NCBI RefSeq assembly: GCF_003234365.2
Contig: NZ_CP126260.1
Coordinates: 2,232,001-2,296,000 of the forward strand
Length of the DNA stretch: 64,000 nt
Reading direction: 5' to 3'
Origin: Curtobacterium sp. MCJR17_020
Lineage (GTDB): Bacteria; Actinomycetota; Actinomycetes; Actinomycetales; Microbacteriaceae
The notes beneath the pieces are model-generated. The model saw only the letters and a program-made list of their open reading frames with translations. It had not been told where the DNA came from and did no database searches. Shown here in pieces: positions 1-8,981 of the stretch (the first letter of the stretch is position 1; every line of letters starts with the position of its first letter). The position numbers and the translations under genes were made by a program.

Positions 1-702
1 CGCGGCGTAGACGCCGTCGGCCGGTGCGAACCCCTCGAACGCCGGGTCGAGGTTCGCCGTCGGGTACCCCATGGCGCGCCCGCGCTGGTTGCCGTGCACG
101 ACGGTGCTGCGGACCGCGTGCTCACGCCCGAGCAACCGAGCGGCCTCGGCCACCCGCCCGTCGCCGAGCAGTTCGCGGATCCAGGTCGACGAGACGCGTC
201 GCTCGCCGTCGGGGCGGACGTCGTCCACCAGGTCGACGTCGTCGATGAGCTCGACCGTGAAGCCGTGCTGCTCCCCCAGGCTGCGGAGCAGGGCGACGTC
301 ACCGGCGCCCTTCGCCCCGAAGCGGAAGTCGCTGCCGACGAAGACGAGCCGGGCGTGCAGGGTGTCGACGAGGATCTCGGACACGAACGCCTCGGGTGAC
401 TTCGACTGCAGTTCCTCGTCGAAGCGGAGCAGCAGCGTGGCGTCGACTCCGGCGTCGTCGAGGAGCTCGCGCCGCTGCGCCGTGCTCGTCAGGGCCGGCG
501 GGACGTGCTGCGGGTCGATGACGTTGAGGGGGTGCCGGTCGAACGTCACCACGGTGGCGACCAGGCCCTGTTCGTGGGCGGCGCGCTCCAGGTGCGCGAT
601 CACCGCGCGGTGTCCGACGTGCACGCCGTCGAACTTGCCGATCGTGACGGCGCTCGGACCGAAGCCCTCGGCCACGTCGGCGATGTCGTCGTAGAACTGC
701 AC
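1..702 (-). CDS. ribF: Bifunctional riboflavin kinase / FAD synthetase RibF (partial)
   Basis: RibF phosphorylates riboflavin to FMN and adenylates FMN to FAD in the cytoplasm. The visible part starts at GTG (702, VQFYDDIADVAEGF) and carries the FAD synthetase motif GKFDGVHVGH, then VTFDRHP, a late STWIRELL, and the start of the riboflavin kinase domain (MGYPTANLDP). The C-terminal end lies beyond the left edge. A Shine-Dalgarno sequence AGGAG overlaps the stop codon of the preceding gene, which favours this start and translational coupling. It sits at the end of the nusA-infB-rbfA-truB block, as in many actinobacteria. Confidence 0.95.
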   Translation of the reverse strand, partial: MQFYDDIADVAEGFGPSAVTIGKFDGVHVGHRAVIAHLERAAHEQGLVATVVTFDRHPLNVIDPQHVPPALTSTAQRRELLDDAGVDATLLLRFDEELQSKSPEAFVSEILVDTLHARLVFVGSDFRFGAKGAGDVALLRSLGEQHGFTVELIDDVDLVDDVRPDGERRVSSTWIRELLGDGRVAEAARLLGREHAVRSTVVHGNQRGRAMGYPTANLDPAFEGFAPADGVYAA

Positions 703-710
703 GGCTGCTC

Positions 711-1157
711 CTACTCGCCCACGGGGGCGGTGGTCGATGCGGGCACCGGTTCGACCGTCGCGGTGCGGTGGTGCTTGCGGAGCCACCAGAGTCCGGCGAC
801 CGGCAGCACCAGCGGCGCGAACGCGTAGCCCATGCCGTAGTACGACCAGATCGTGTCGTCGGGGAAGAGCTGCCGGTCGAACAGCGAGAGCGTGCCGATG
901 ACGAGCACACCGGTCATCTCGAACACGATCGTGACGCACGCGACGCGGTACCAGAAGCGTCCGGGCACGATCAGGGCGATCATCGCCACGATGTACACGA
1001 CGGCGGCGATGGCGCTCACCGTGTACGCGAACGGCGCGAAGGAGAACTTCTCGATGATCTGGACGACGCTCCGGCCCGTCGCCGCCAGGGCGAGGATGCC
1101 GTACACGGCGATGAGGACGCGGCCGATGCCGGTCGCGAGTGAGGATCTGGTCGCCAT
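711..1157 (-). CDS. Small four-helix membrane protein, function unknown
   Basis: This 148-residue protein has about four predicted membrane segments (around LIAVYGILALAA, VSAIAAVVYIVAMIALIV, VACVTIVFEMTGVLVIGTL and FAPLVLPVAGLWWL) and a short hydrophilic tail. I recognise no catalytic motif. It starts at ATG 1157 and ends 8 bases before ribF. Its partner upstream (1203-1568) is also a small four-helix protein, so the two may work together. No function is assigned. Confidence 0.8.
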   Translation of the reverse strand: MATRSSLATGIGRVLIAVYGILALAATGRSVVQIIEKFSFAPFAYTVSAIAAVVYIVAMIALIVPGRFWYRVACVTIVFEMTGVLVIGTLSLFDRQLFPDDTIWSYYGMGYAFAPLVLPVAGLWWLRKHHRTATVEPVPASTTAPVGE

Positions 1158-1202
1158 TGCACCGATTCTACCGACGTGCGCGGACCACCATGACGCTCGA
1201 CG

Positions 1203-1568
1203 TCAGTTCAGGGCGAACCAGATCTGGTACATCCGGTAGATCATGACCGCGACGGTGAACGCGCCGGCGCCGAGGACGACGGTGCTCCACTTCGTGCGGT
1301 CCACGAGCGCCCAGACGATGGCCGCCGGCGGCACCAGGAGCACCGACACGGCGTAGACCCCGAACTCGAGGGCGTTGCCGTCCGGCGGGCTGCCCGTCGC
1401 GGGCAGCACGATCGAGATGACGCCCTGCACCAGGAGCAGGACCTCGATGAGCGCGAGGGACCCCACGGTGTAGTCGTTCGGCTTCCAGCCGATGAACCCG
1501 ACCACGACGGCGAACAGCCCGGCAAGGACCGCGACGACGAGCTGGACCCACATGAACCACTCGATCAC
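1203..1568 (-). CDS. Small four-helix membrane protein overlapping truB
   Basis: This 121-residue protein opens with MIEWFMWVQLVVAVLAG and has about four hydrophobic segments, ending in MIYRMYQIWFALN. Its ATG overlaps the TGA of truB by four bases (ATGA), so it is translationally coupled to truB. No motif suggests an enzyme or transporter family. Function unknown. Confidence 0.8.
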   Translation of the reverse strand: MIEWFMWVQLVVAVLAGLFAVVVGFIGWKPNDYTVGSLALIEVLLLVQGVISIVLPATGSPPDGNALEFGVYAVSVLLVPPAAIVWALVDRTKWSTVVLGAGAFTVAVMIYRMYQIWFALN

Positions 1569-2524
1569 GCGTGTGCCCCGTTCTGCGACGCCGGAGCAGC
1601 CGGCGCCGGGAAGTTCGTGATGACCCGGAGCAGTCCGCGCCGGACCGAGACCAGTCCGACGAGGCGGTCGTCGTCGACGGCCACGGCAGCCACCGGCTCG
1701 TCCGAGTCAGGGTGGTCGGCTGCGACGCGCTTGCCGTCGGTCAGGTCCTTCGCCGCGGCCGCGTCGAGCGACACCGACGAGAACAACCGGCGTGCCACGT
1801 CGGCCGGCCGGGCGAGCGCCGCGCGGACGTCGACGGCGTCGTCCTCGAGGTCGATCGCGTCGGCCACGTCGAACGGGCCGACCTGGGTGCGGCGGAGCGC
1901 CGTGAGGTGCGCGCCGGTGCCGAGGGTGGCGCCGACGTCGCGTGCGAGGGCCCGGACGTACGTGCCGGACGAGCAGGTCACGACGACGTCGAGGTCGACG
2001 ACCGCCAGCTCGGCACCGTCGACCGTGACGGTGCGGTCGTTCCGGCCGGTGACGTCGAACCGCGAGACGGTGACCGTGCGGGACTTCAGCTCGACGGTCT
2101 CGCCCTTGCGTGCCAGGTCGTACGCGCGGCGCCCGTCGACCTTGATCGCGCTGACGGTGGACGGGACCTGGTCGATCCGGCCGCGCTGCAGGGCGACGGC
2201 ACGTTCGACGGACTCGTCCGAGACGTCCGCTGCGGCGATGCCGGTCGCGGCGGTCGGGGTGCCGTCGGCGTCGTCGGAGTCGGTGGACACGCCGAGCCGG
2301 ATGGTGGCGGTGTAGGTCTTGCCGAGGCCCACCAGGTGGGTGAGCAACCGGGTGGAGTGCCCGATCCCCAGGAGCAGCAGCCCGGTCGCCATCGGGTCGA
2401 GGGTCCCCGCGTGGCCGACCTTCTTCAGACCGAGGCGGCGGCGGGCGATCGACACGACGCGGTGGCTGGAGATCCCCTGCGGTTTGTCGACGAGGAGGAT
2501 GCCGTCCGGCACGGTTTCGAGCAC
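1565..2524 (-). CDS. truB: tRNA pseudouridine(55) synthase TruB
   Basis: TruB converts U55 of the tRNA T-loop to pseudouridine. The 319-residue product starts MLETVPDGILLVDKPQGISS and contains the catalytic motif GHAGTLDPMATG, whose Asp is the nucleophile, followed by YTATIRLG and, later, the KVDGRRAYDLAR and SGTYVRALARD signatures. It has the long actinobacterial C-terminal region. It lies between the two small membrane genes and the uncharacterised gene at 2547-2993, part of the truB-ribF end of the translation block. Confidence 0.96.
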   Translation of the reverse strand: MLETVPDGILLVDKPQGISSHRVVSIARRRLGLKKVGHAGTLDPMATGLLLLGIGHSTRLLTHLVGLGKTYTATIRLGVSTDSDDADGTPTAATGIAAADVSDESVERAVALQRGRIDQVPSTVSAIKVDGRRAYDLARKGETVELKSRTVTVSRFDVTGRNDRTVTVDGAELAVVDLDVVVTCSSGTYVRALARDVGATLGTGAHLTALRRTQVGPFDVADAIDLEDDAVDVRAALARPADVARRLFSSVSLDAAAAKDLTDGKRVAADHPDSDEPVAAVAVDDDRLVGLVSVRRGLLRVITNFPAPAAPASQNGAHA

Positions 2525-2546
2525 CAGAGGAGATTACCAGCGCCGG

Positions 2547-2993
2547 TCAGCAGGCGTCGTTCCACTCGCGACGAGGGTGCTCGGGATCGGTGACGTCGAG
2601 GACGGCGGAGGCGGCGATCTTGACGTCCGCCCGACGTTCGAGCCGGCCGGATTCCTGCTCGACCCACAGCGACCAGCGCCAGAGCCCGCGGACCCCCGGG
2701 GCCAGCAGCCCGTGCCCGTGCACGACCAGCACGCCGTCACCGGCGCCGGTGGTGCGGAACGGGGTGACCACCTCGGCGCGCAGTGTGTCGGGGTCGGTCG
2801 ACGGCGCCGTCGCGGCCATCGCGGACACCCCGTGCTGCTCGAAGCCGGCCACCAGCGCGGCGGCGACGTGTTCGAGATCGGTGCCGTCCTGCCCGTCGAT
2901 GCCGATCACGGTTCGGTTCGTGCCGACCTGCGCGATCACCTCAGCAGCGATCGCGGCCATCGTGTCGGTCTCCTCGGGTGCCCAGCGTGCCAT
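2547..2993 (-). CDS. Uridine-kinase-like protein with a degenerate P-loop
   Basis: This 148-residue protein starts at ATG 2993 (MARWAPEETDTMAAIAAE), chosen because upstream sequence in this frame runs into mutY. Residues around TVIGIDGQDGTDLEHVAAAL align by eye with the Walker A region of uridine-kinase-like proteins (IDG-x-x-G-x-GKT), but the lysine and threonine are missing, so nucleotide phosphoryl transfer is unlikely. The segment VLVVHGHGLL and the later WVEQESGRLERR also recall that family. It is divergent from mutY. The family assignment is tentative. Confidence 0.6.
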   Translation of the reverse strand: MARWAPEETDTMAAIAAEVIAQVGTNRTVIGIDGQDGTDLEHVAAALVAGFEQHGVSAMAATAPSTDPDTLRAEVVTPFRTTGAGDGVLVVHGHGLLAPGVRGLWRWSLWVEQESGRLERRADVKIAASAVLDVTDPEHPRREWNDAC

Positions 2994-3012
2994 GCGTCCA
3001 CCGTAGGCTGTC

Positions 3013-3936
3013 GTGGTGAACGCGAGCAGTGCCTCCCAGCCGGATGTGGAGAACGCGAGCGTCCCCGACATCGCGACCCCGTTGACCACCTGGTTCCGAC
3101 AGGAGGCCCGCGACCTGCCGTGGCGTCGTCCCGGCTTCCCCGCGTGGGGCACCCTGGTCAGCGAGATCATGCTGCAGCAGACGCAGGTCGCGCGCGTGAT
3201 CCCCCGACTGGAGGCGTGGCTCACCCGGTGGCCATCGCCTGCGGACCTCGCGGCGTCGCCCCCGGCGGACGCGGTGCGTGCGTGGGACCGGCTCGGCTAC
3301 CCGAGACGCGCGCTCGCGCTGCACGCGGCGGCCACGGTGATCGCGACCGAGCACGGCAACGTCGTCCCACGGGACGTCGAGGCGCTGCTCGCGCTGCCGG
3401 GGATCGGCGACTACACGGCACGGGCCGTCGCGGTGTTCGCGTACGGCGACCGCCACCCCGTCGTCGACGTCAACGTGCGGCGGGTCCTGAAGCGCGCGCT
3501 CCTCGGCCAGGGCGAGCCCGGGCCGGCGAAGGCCAAGGACGACCTGCCGCTGATGGAGTCCGTGCTGCCGGCCGACCGCGACGACGCCGCTGCGACGAAC
3601 GCGGCGGTGATGGAACTCGGAGCACTCGTGTGCATCGCCCGCTCCCCCGCGTGCGACGCGTGCCCGATCGCGGACCGCTGCGCCTGGCGTGCGGCCGGGT
3701 ACCCCGAACACGACGGGCCACGTGCACCGAAGCAGGCGAAGTTCGCCGGCAGCGACCGGCAGGTGCGCGGGCTGATCATGGCCGAGCTGCGCGCGAGCGA
3801 CGTGCCGGTCGCCCGGTCGGAGATCGAACCGGTCTGGCCGGACGCCGAGCAGCGGGACCGAGCGCTCGCGTCGCTCCTGCGCGACGGGCTGGCGGTCGGC
3901 GACGACACCGCCGGGTACCGACTGCCGGACGCCTGA
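3013..3936 (+). CDS. mutY: A/G-specific adenine DNA glycosylase MutY
   Basis: MutY removes adenine mispaired with 8-oxoguanine. The 307-residue protein has EIMLQQTQV (glutamate of the active site), the helix-hairpin-helix LPGIGDYTARAV, the catalytic aspartate in PVVDVNVRRV, and an iron-sulfur cluster motif with the spacing C-x6-C-x2-C-x5-C (CIARSPACDACPIADRC). The NUDIX-like C-terminal domain that recognises 8-oxoG in E. coli MutY is not evident; only a short ~70-residue tail follows the cluster. The start is GTG 3013 or the next GTG at 3016. A strong hairpin follows the stop. Confidence 0.95.
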   Translation: MVNASSASQPDVENASVPDIATPLTTWFRQEARDLPWRRPGFPAWGTLVSEIMLQQTQVARVIPRLEAWLTRWPSPADLAASPPADAVRAWDRLGYPRRALALHAAATVIATEHGNVVPRDVEALLALPGIGDYTARAVAVFAYGDRHPVVDVNVRRVLKRALLGQGEPGPAKAKDDLPLMESVLPADRDDAAATNAAVMELGALVCIARSPACDACPIADRCAWRAAGYPEHDGPRAPKQAKFAGSDRQVRGLIMAELRASDVPVARSEIEPVWPDAEQRDRALASLLRDGLAVGDDTAGYRLPDA

Positions 3937-3957
3937 CGTTCCGCCGGGCACGACGCG

Positions 3958-3994
3958 CGAACGCCCCGCTGCGCGGGGCGCAGCGGGGCGTTCG
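3958..3994. terminator. Perfect 16-bp hairpin, probable bidirectional terminator
   Basis: Arms 3958-3973 and 3979-3994 are perfect reverse complements with a 5-base loop. The hairpin sits between the convergent genes mutY (+) and rbfA (-), where a shared terminator is expected. Confidence 0.85.
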
Positions 3995-4006
3995 GACGGG
4001 CGGTGG

Positions 4007-4471
4007 CTAGGCCCGCGCCACGTCCTGCTCGTCGTCGGACTCCTCGTCCTCGTCCTCGTCGTGCTTGTACGGGTCGGCGTCGCCGGCGAACGTCGCACCG
4101 ACCGACGCGGCTCGCACCTGCTCGTCACGCACCTGGGCCTGCACGAGCAGGTCCTCCATGTGCGCCGAGGTCTCCGGCAGTGCGTCGGCGATGAACTCGA
4201 GCGACGGGGTGAGCCGCGCCGTGATGTTCTTGCCGACCTCGGAGCGGAGCATGCCGGTCGCGGCCTTCAGCGCCGCGGCGGAGTCGGCGCGCTCCTCGTC
4301 GGTGCCGTACACGGTGTAGAAGACCGATGCGTGCTGCAGGTCTCCGGTCACGCGGACGTCGGTGATCGTCACGAACCCGAGACGCGGGTCGCGCAGACCC
4401 TTGTCGAGACGGCGTGCGACGACTTCCTTGATGCGGTCCGCCATCTTGCGTGCGCGCTGCGGATCGGCCAT
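4007..4471 (-). CDS. rbfA: 30S ribosome-binding factor RbfA
   Basis: RbfA matures the 30S subunit by acting near helix 1 of 16S rRNA. The 154-residue protein has the KH-like fold signatures RKMADRIKEVVARRL, DPRLGFVTITDVRVTGDL and LRSEVGKNITARLTPSLEF. The last ~20 residues form a strongly acidic tail (DEDEDEESDDEQD), beyond the usual core. It follows infB with a hairpin between them. Confidence 0.95.
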   Translation of the reverse strand: MADPQRARKMADRIKEVVARRLDKGLRDPRLGFVTITDVRVTGDLQHASVFYTVYGTDEERADSAAALKAATGMLRSEVGKNITARLTPSLEFIADALPETSAHMEDLLVQAQVRDEQVRAASVGATFAGDADPYKHDEDEDEESDDEQDVARA

Positions 4472-4532
4472 GGGTGCCTCCTGAGGCAGTGGCGGGACGT
4501 TTCCCGCCGGTGGTTCTGCGTGGAAAGGGGTC

Positions 4533-4567
4533 GGGCCCCGACCTCCCGCGACGGGAGGCCGGGGCCC
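4533..4567 (-). terminator. 16-bp stem hairpin between infB and rbfA
   Basis: Arms 4533-4548 and 4552-4567 pair with one A-C mismatch and a 3-base loop. The position, 15 bases beyond the infB stop, fits a terminator or partial attenuator before rbfA. The stem includes the CGGGAGGCC sequence that recurs in other intergenic hairpins of this window. Confidence 0.75.
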
Positions 4568-4582
4568 AGGGTAGTCACACGA

Positions 4583-7435
4583 TCAGTCGCGCGGCTTCTC
4601 GACGAGCTCGGTGGTCTCGATCTCGTCACCGATCTGGAGATCGTTGAACTTGCCCAGACCGATACCGGCCTCGAAGTCCGTGCGGACCTCGGTGACGTCG
4701 TCCTTGAAGCGGCGGAGCGACTCGATCGCCAGTCCGTCGGCCAGGACCACACCGTCACGGATGACGCGCGCCTTGGCGTTGCGCGTGATCGTGCCGGAGC
4801 GGACGATGACACCCGCGATGTTGCCGAACTTCGAGGAGCTGAAGACCTCGCGGATCTCGGCGACACCGGACTGGACCTCTTCGTACTCGGGCTTGAGCAT
4901 GCCCTTGAGGGACTGCTCGATGTCGTCGAGTGCGTTGTAGATGACCGAGTAGAAGCGCACGTCGATGCCTTCGCGTGCCGCACGCTCGCGGGCCTTGACG
5001 TCCGGACGGACGTTGAAGCCGACCACGATGGCGTTGTCGATCGTGGCGAGGTCGATGTCCGACTCCGTGATCGCACCGACACCGCGGTGGAGGATGCGGA
5101 GCTGCACGCTGTCGTCGACCTCGATGTCCAGGAGCGACTGCTCGAGTGCCTCGACGGCACCGGAGACGTCACCCTTGATGATGAGGTTGAGCGAGTCGAC
5201 CTTGCCCTCTTCGAGTGCACGGGTGAAGTCCTCGAGCGAGATGCGCTTGCGGGCCTTGGCCAGCTGGGCGTTGCGCTCGGCGGCTTCACGCTTCTCGGCG
5301 ATCTGACGTGCCGTGCGGTCCTCTTCGGTGACGAGGAACGTGTCACCGGCGCGGGGCACCGAGGACAGACCCTGCACCTGGACCGGGCGGCTCGGCGTGG
5401 CGGCCTTGACCGCGACACCGTTCTCGTCGGTCATCGCACGGACTCGGCCGTAGGCCGTGCCCGCCACGATGGCGTCGCCGACGTGCAGCGTTCCGGACTG
5501 GATGAGGACGGTCGCCACCGCACCACGGCCCTTGTCGAGCCGTGCTTCGATCGCGACGCCGCGGGCGTCCTTGTCGGGGTTCGCACGCAGGTCGAGCCCG
5601 GCGTCAGCGGTGAGCAGCACGGCGTCCAGGAGGTCCTGGATGCCGATGTTCTGCCGAGCCGAGACGTCGACGAACATGACGTCTCCGCCGTACTCCTCCG
5701 CCACCAGGTTGTACTCGGTGAGCTGCTGGCGGACCTTGGCCGGGTTCGCGCCTTCCTTGTCGATCTTGTTCACCGCGACCACGATCGGCACGTTGGCCGA
5801 CTGCGCGTGGTTCAGCGCCTCGATCGTCTGGGGCATGATGCCGTCGTCCGCCGCGACCACGAGGATCGCGATGTCGGTGACCTGCGCACCACGAGCACGC
5901 ATGGCCGTGAAGGCCTCGTGACCCGGGGTGTCGATGAACGTGATCGGACGCTCGATGCCCTCGTGCTCGGTGACGATCTGGTACGCACCGATGTGCTGGG
6001 TGATGCCACCGGCTTCACCCTCGACGACCTTCGAGTTCCGGATCGCGTCGAGCAGTCGCGTCTTACCGTGGTCGACGTGACCCATGACGGTCACGACGGG
6101 GGGACGGACCTGCAGGACGGAGTCGTCCTCGTCGGCGTACTCGGCATCGATGTCGATGTCGAAGCCCTCGAGGAGCTCCTTGTCCTCGTCCTCGGGCGAG
6201 ACGATCTGGATCTTGTAGCCCAGCTCGTCACCGAGGACCTCGAACGTGGCCTCGTCCAGCGACTCGGTCGCGGTCGCCATCTCACCGAGGTGGAACAGCA
6301 CCGTGACCAGGTTGCCGGGCATGGCGTCGATCTTGTCCGCGAAGTCCGAGATGCTCGCACCGCGACGGAGTCGGACGACCGTGTTGCCGTCGCCACGAGG
6401 GACCTGCACACCGCCGAGCGACGGGGCCTGACGCATCTCGTACTCGGCGCGCTTCGTCCGCTTCGACTTGCGAGCACGACTCTTGCCGCCACCGCGACCG
6501 AACGCACCGGCGGTACCACCACCGGGGCCACGACCACGGCCACCGCCACCGGCGGGACGCGGGCCGCTGAAGGCCGGACGCGGGAAGCCGCCACCGGCAC
6601 CGCCGCCGGCACCCGGACGGGCGCCACCGGGGCCGCCACGACCGCCACCCTGGCCCGGGCGCTGCCCGAAGCCGTTGGGACGGTTCGCCTGACCGGGTCC
6701 ACCCGGACGCGGTGCACCCGGACGCGGGACGCCGGGACGCGGGGGCTGCGGACGCGGGATGCCCGCTCCACCGGCACCAGCGGCGGGGCGCTGGCCCATG
6801 CCCTGGTTCGAGGCGAAGGGGTTGTTGCCGGGGCGCGGCGGGCGCGACCCCATGCCCTGGTTCGACGCGTAGGGGTTGTTGCCCGGACGTGCGCCGGGCT
6901 TCGGGCCACCGGGCTTCGGGCCGGCAGCGGCGGGCTTGGCGCTGGAGCCGGGCTTCACCGCGTCGGTCTTCGGCTCGTCACCGGTCGAGTCGGCCGGCTG
7001 CGCGGCAGCCTGCTGCTCGGCGGCGGCCTTCTCGGCACGGGCCTTCTGTGCGGCCTCGGCCTCAGCCTGTCGCTGGGCGACGGACTTCGGTGCGGCCGGG
7101 GTCGGGACGTCCTCGGCAGCAGGTGCTGCCTGGACCTCGGGCTCCGGTGCGGGTGCCGGACGGACCGGACCGGGGCGCGGGCCGCCGGGCTTCGGCGCGC
7201 CGGACGCGGGCGTACTGCTCTTGGCCGGCGTGCTCGGCGCGGGGGCCGAGGCTGCGGGCTTGGATGCCGGGACACCGTCCGCCTGCAGGGCGGCACGGAG
7301 CTTCCGGGCAACGGGGGGCTCGATGCTCGAGCTGGCACCCCGGACGAACTCTCCGAGCTCCTTGAGCTTCTCGAGTGCGGTCTTGCTGTCGACGCCGAGT
7401 TCGCTTGCGATCTCGTGTACGCGTGGTTTAGCCAC
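4583..7435 (-). CDS. infB: Translation initiation factor IF-2
   Basis: IF-2 is the GTPase that places initiator fMet-tRNA on the 30S subunit and promotes subunit joining. The 950-residue protein begins MAKPRVHEIASELGVDSKT (IF2 N-terminal helical module). A ~300-residue Ala/Pro/Gly-rich linker follows, with near repeats such as NNPYASNQGMG / NNPFASNQGMG. The G domain starts near residue 450: GHVDHGKT (G1), DTPGHEAF (G3), NKID (G4). Domains II-IV follow to VEKPRD. The linker length is typical of actinobacteria. Confidence 0.98.
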   Translation of the reverse strand: MAKPRVHEIASELGVDSKTALEKLKELGEFVRGASSSIEPPVARKLRAALQADGVPASKPAASAPAPSTPAKSSTPASGAPKPGGPRPGPVRPAPAPEPEVQAAPAAEDVPTPAAPKSVAQRQAEAEAAQKARAEKAAAEQQAAAQPADSTGDEPKTDAVKPGSSAKPAAAGPKPGGPKPGARPGNNPYASNQGMGSRPPRPGNNPFASNQGMGQRPAAGAGGAGIPRPQPPRPGVPRPGAPRPGGPGQANRPNGFGQRPGQGGGRGGPGGARPGAGGGAGGGFPRPAFSGPRPAGGGGRGRGPGGGTAGAFGRGGGKSRARKSKRTKRAEYEMRQAPSLGGVQVPRGDGNTVVRLRRGASISDFADKIDAMPGNLVTVLFHLGEMATATESLDEATFEVLGDELGYKIQIVSPEDEDKELLEGFDIDIDAEYADEDDSVLQVRPPVVTVMGHVDHGKTRLLDAIRNSKVVEGEAGGITQHIGAYQIVTEHEGIERPITFIDTPGHEAFTAMRARGAQVTDIAILVVAADDGIMPQTIEALNHAQSANVPIVVAVNKIDKEGANPAKVRQQLTEYNLVAEEYGGDVMFVDVSARQNIGIQDLLDAVLLTADAGLDLRANPDKDARGVAIEARLDKGRGAVATVLIQSGTLHVGDAIVAGTAYGRVRAMTDENGVAVKAATPSRPVQVQGLSSVPRAGDTFLVTEEDRTARQIAEKREAAERNAQLAKARKRISLEDFTRALEEGKVDSLNLIIKGDVSGAVEALEQSLLDIEVDDSVQLRILHRGVGAITESDIDLATIDNAIVVGFNVRPDVKARERAAREGIDVRFYSVIYNALDDIEQSLKGMLKPEYEEVQSGVAEIREVFSSSKFGNIAGVIVRSGTITRNAKARVIRDGVVLADGLAIESLRRFKDDVTEVRTDFEAGIGLGKFNDLQIGDEIETTELVEKPRD

Positions 7436-7508
7436 TGTTCTCCTTCACGGGTCCCACCCCGTAAAGGGCAGGACTCAATGGATGACGGGTCTCATTTCGA
7501 GCCGCTCA

Positions 7509-7820
7509 TCAGTTGTCCATAAGCCGTTCAGCCTGTTCTGTCATGTCCGGGCGCTCGGTCGACGCTCGTGAGAGGCCGACGATGTGGTCGAGCACCGCGG
7601 ACGTGTCGGGATCGCGATCCAACCGGAGCGCACGGCGGAAAGCCCTGCGCTTGACGGCCAGATCGTAGGCATCGACGGTCGGTGTGAGCCATGCTCCCCG
7701 GCCCGGCATGACTGCCTTCGGATCCGCCACGACGCGGCCATCGCTCAGGGCGACGACTCGGAGGAGTGAGGATCGGGAAGCGCGACGACGACTGCCGATG
7801 CACGTTCTGACGGGAACCAC
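7509..7820 (-). CDS. ylxR: YlxR/RnpM family RNA-binding protein (DUF448)
   Basis: This 103-residue protein sits between nusA and infB, the classic YlxR position. Its N-terminus VPVRTCIGSRRRASRSSLLRVV matches the family motif P-x-R-T-C-x-G-C-R, with Ser in place of the second Cys, and PGRGAWL is also typical. B. subtilis YlxR/RnpM binds RNase P RNA and modulates its activity; the role in actinobacteria is less clear. Start is GTG 7820. Confidence 0.9.
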   Translation of the reverse strand: MVPVRTCIGSRRRASRSSLLRVVALSDGRVVADPKAVMPGRGAWLTPTVDAYDLAVKRRAFRRALRLDRDPDTSAVLDHIVGLSRASTERPDMTEQAERLMDN

Positions 7821-7886
7821 TCTACTCCTTGCCTCGGACGTCCGCGATCCGGCGCGCCCTTCTGGGCACGCCGGCGGCGAAATCGC

Positions 7887-8882
7887 CTAGTCGTCGCCGT
7901 CCAGGATGGAGTCCGGCTGGATGTCGATCCGGGCCCCGGTGAGCTTGGCGGCCAGGCGGGCGTTCTGCCCCTCCTTGCCGATCGCGAGCGACAGCTGGTA
8001 GTCCGGCACGAGTGCGCGGACGGCCTTGGTCGACGCGTCGAGCACGAAGGCGCTGGTCACCTTGGCCGGCGACAGGGCACTCGCGACGAACGCCGACAGG
8101 TCCGGGGACCAGTCCACGATGTCGACCTTCTCGGCACCCAGCTCGTTGGTGACGGCACGCACGCGCGCACCGAGCTCGCCGATGCAGGCGCCCTTCGCGT
8201 TGACGCCGGGCTCGTTCGCCTTGACCGCGATCTTCGTGCGGTGGCCGGCTTCGCGCGCCAGCGACGTGATCTCCACGACGCCCGAGGCGATCTCCGGCAC
8301 CTCGAGGGCGAAGAGCTTCCGGACCAGGCCCGGGTGGGTGCGCGACACCGTGATCTGCGGGCCCTTGTTGCCGCGGGCGACGCTCGTCACGTACACGCGG
8401 ATGCGCGAACCGTGCGCGTAGGACTCGCCCGGCACCTGCTCTTCGGGCGGCAGGATCGCCTCGACCGTGCCGAGGTCGACCATCACCATGCGCGGGTTGG
8501 GGCCCTGCTGGACCACACCGGCGACGATGTCGCCTTCCTTGCCGCGGAACTCGCCGAGGATCTTGTCGTCACCGATGTCGCGCAGGCGCTGGTTGATGAC
8601 CTGCTTCGCCGCGAAGGCCGCGATGCGACCGAAGTCGCTCGGCTGGTCGACGGCTTCACCGATGACGGTGCCCTCGTCGTCGAGCTCGGGGACGTAGACA
8701 CTGACCTCGCCGGACTTGCGGTCGAGCTCGACACGCGACTGCGCGTGGGCCGGCTCGCCGTTCTCTTCGGCGTGCTTCTGGTAGGCGGTCAGGATGGCAG
8801 ATTCGATGATCTGGACCAGTTCGTCGAACGGGATCTCCCGCTCGCGCTCCATGAGTCGCAGGACTGCGAGATCGATCTTCAC
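7887..8882 (-). CDS. nusA: Transcription termination/antitermination factor NusA
   Basis: NusA binds RNA polymerase and the nascent RNA to modulate pausing and termination. I start it at GTG 8882 (VKIDLAVLRLMEREREIPF) because GGAGG lies a few bases upstream and this matches the family start; the 21 extra codons to 8945 look like leader. The 331-residue product has the N-terminal RNAP-binding domain, an S1 domain around VRVYVTSVARGN, and KH domains with GELGARVRAV and LSLAIGKEGQNARLAAKLTG. It lacks C-terminal acidic repeats, as usual in actinobacteria. No rimP precedes it. Confidence 0.96.
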   Translation of the reverse strand: MKIDLAVLRLMEREREIPFDELVQIIESAILTAYQKHAEENGEPAHAQSRVELDRKSGEVSVYVPELDDEGTVIGEAVDQPSDFGRIAAFAAKQVINQRLRDIGDDKILGEFRGKEGDIVAGVVQQGPNPRMVMVDLGTVEAILPPEEQVPGESYAHGSRIRVYVTSVARGNKGPQITVSRTHPGLVRKLFALEVPEIASGVVEITSLAREAGHRTKIAVKANEPGVNAKGACIGELGARVRAVTNELGAEKVDIVDWSPDLSAFVASALSPAKVTSAFVLDASTKAVRALVPDYQLSLAIGKEGQNARLAAKLTGARIDIQPDSILDGDD

Positions 8883-8981
8883 CGAGGTGCCTCCGTATTC
8901 AGATGAGTCGCTCCTGCGGATGGAACCGTCGCAGAAGTCGGCCACAAGCGTACCGCACTGCGGCTCGCGGACCCGAGTCGA

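Noticed and set aside
4061..7522. A 1,153-codon open frame opposite infB
   Set aside because: The minus strand encodes an unmistakable IF-2 with all G-domain motifs; the plus-strand reading has low-complexity shadow composition.
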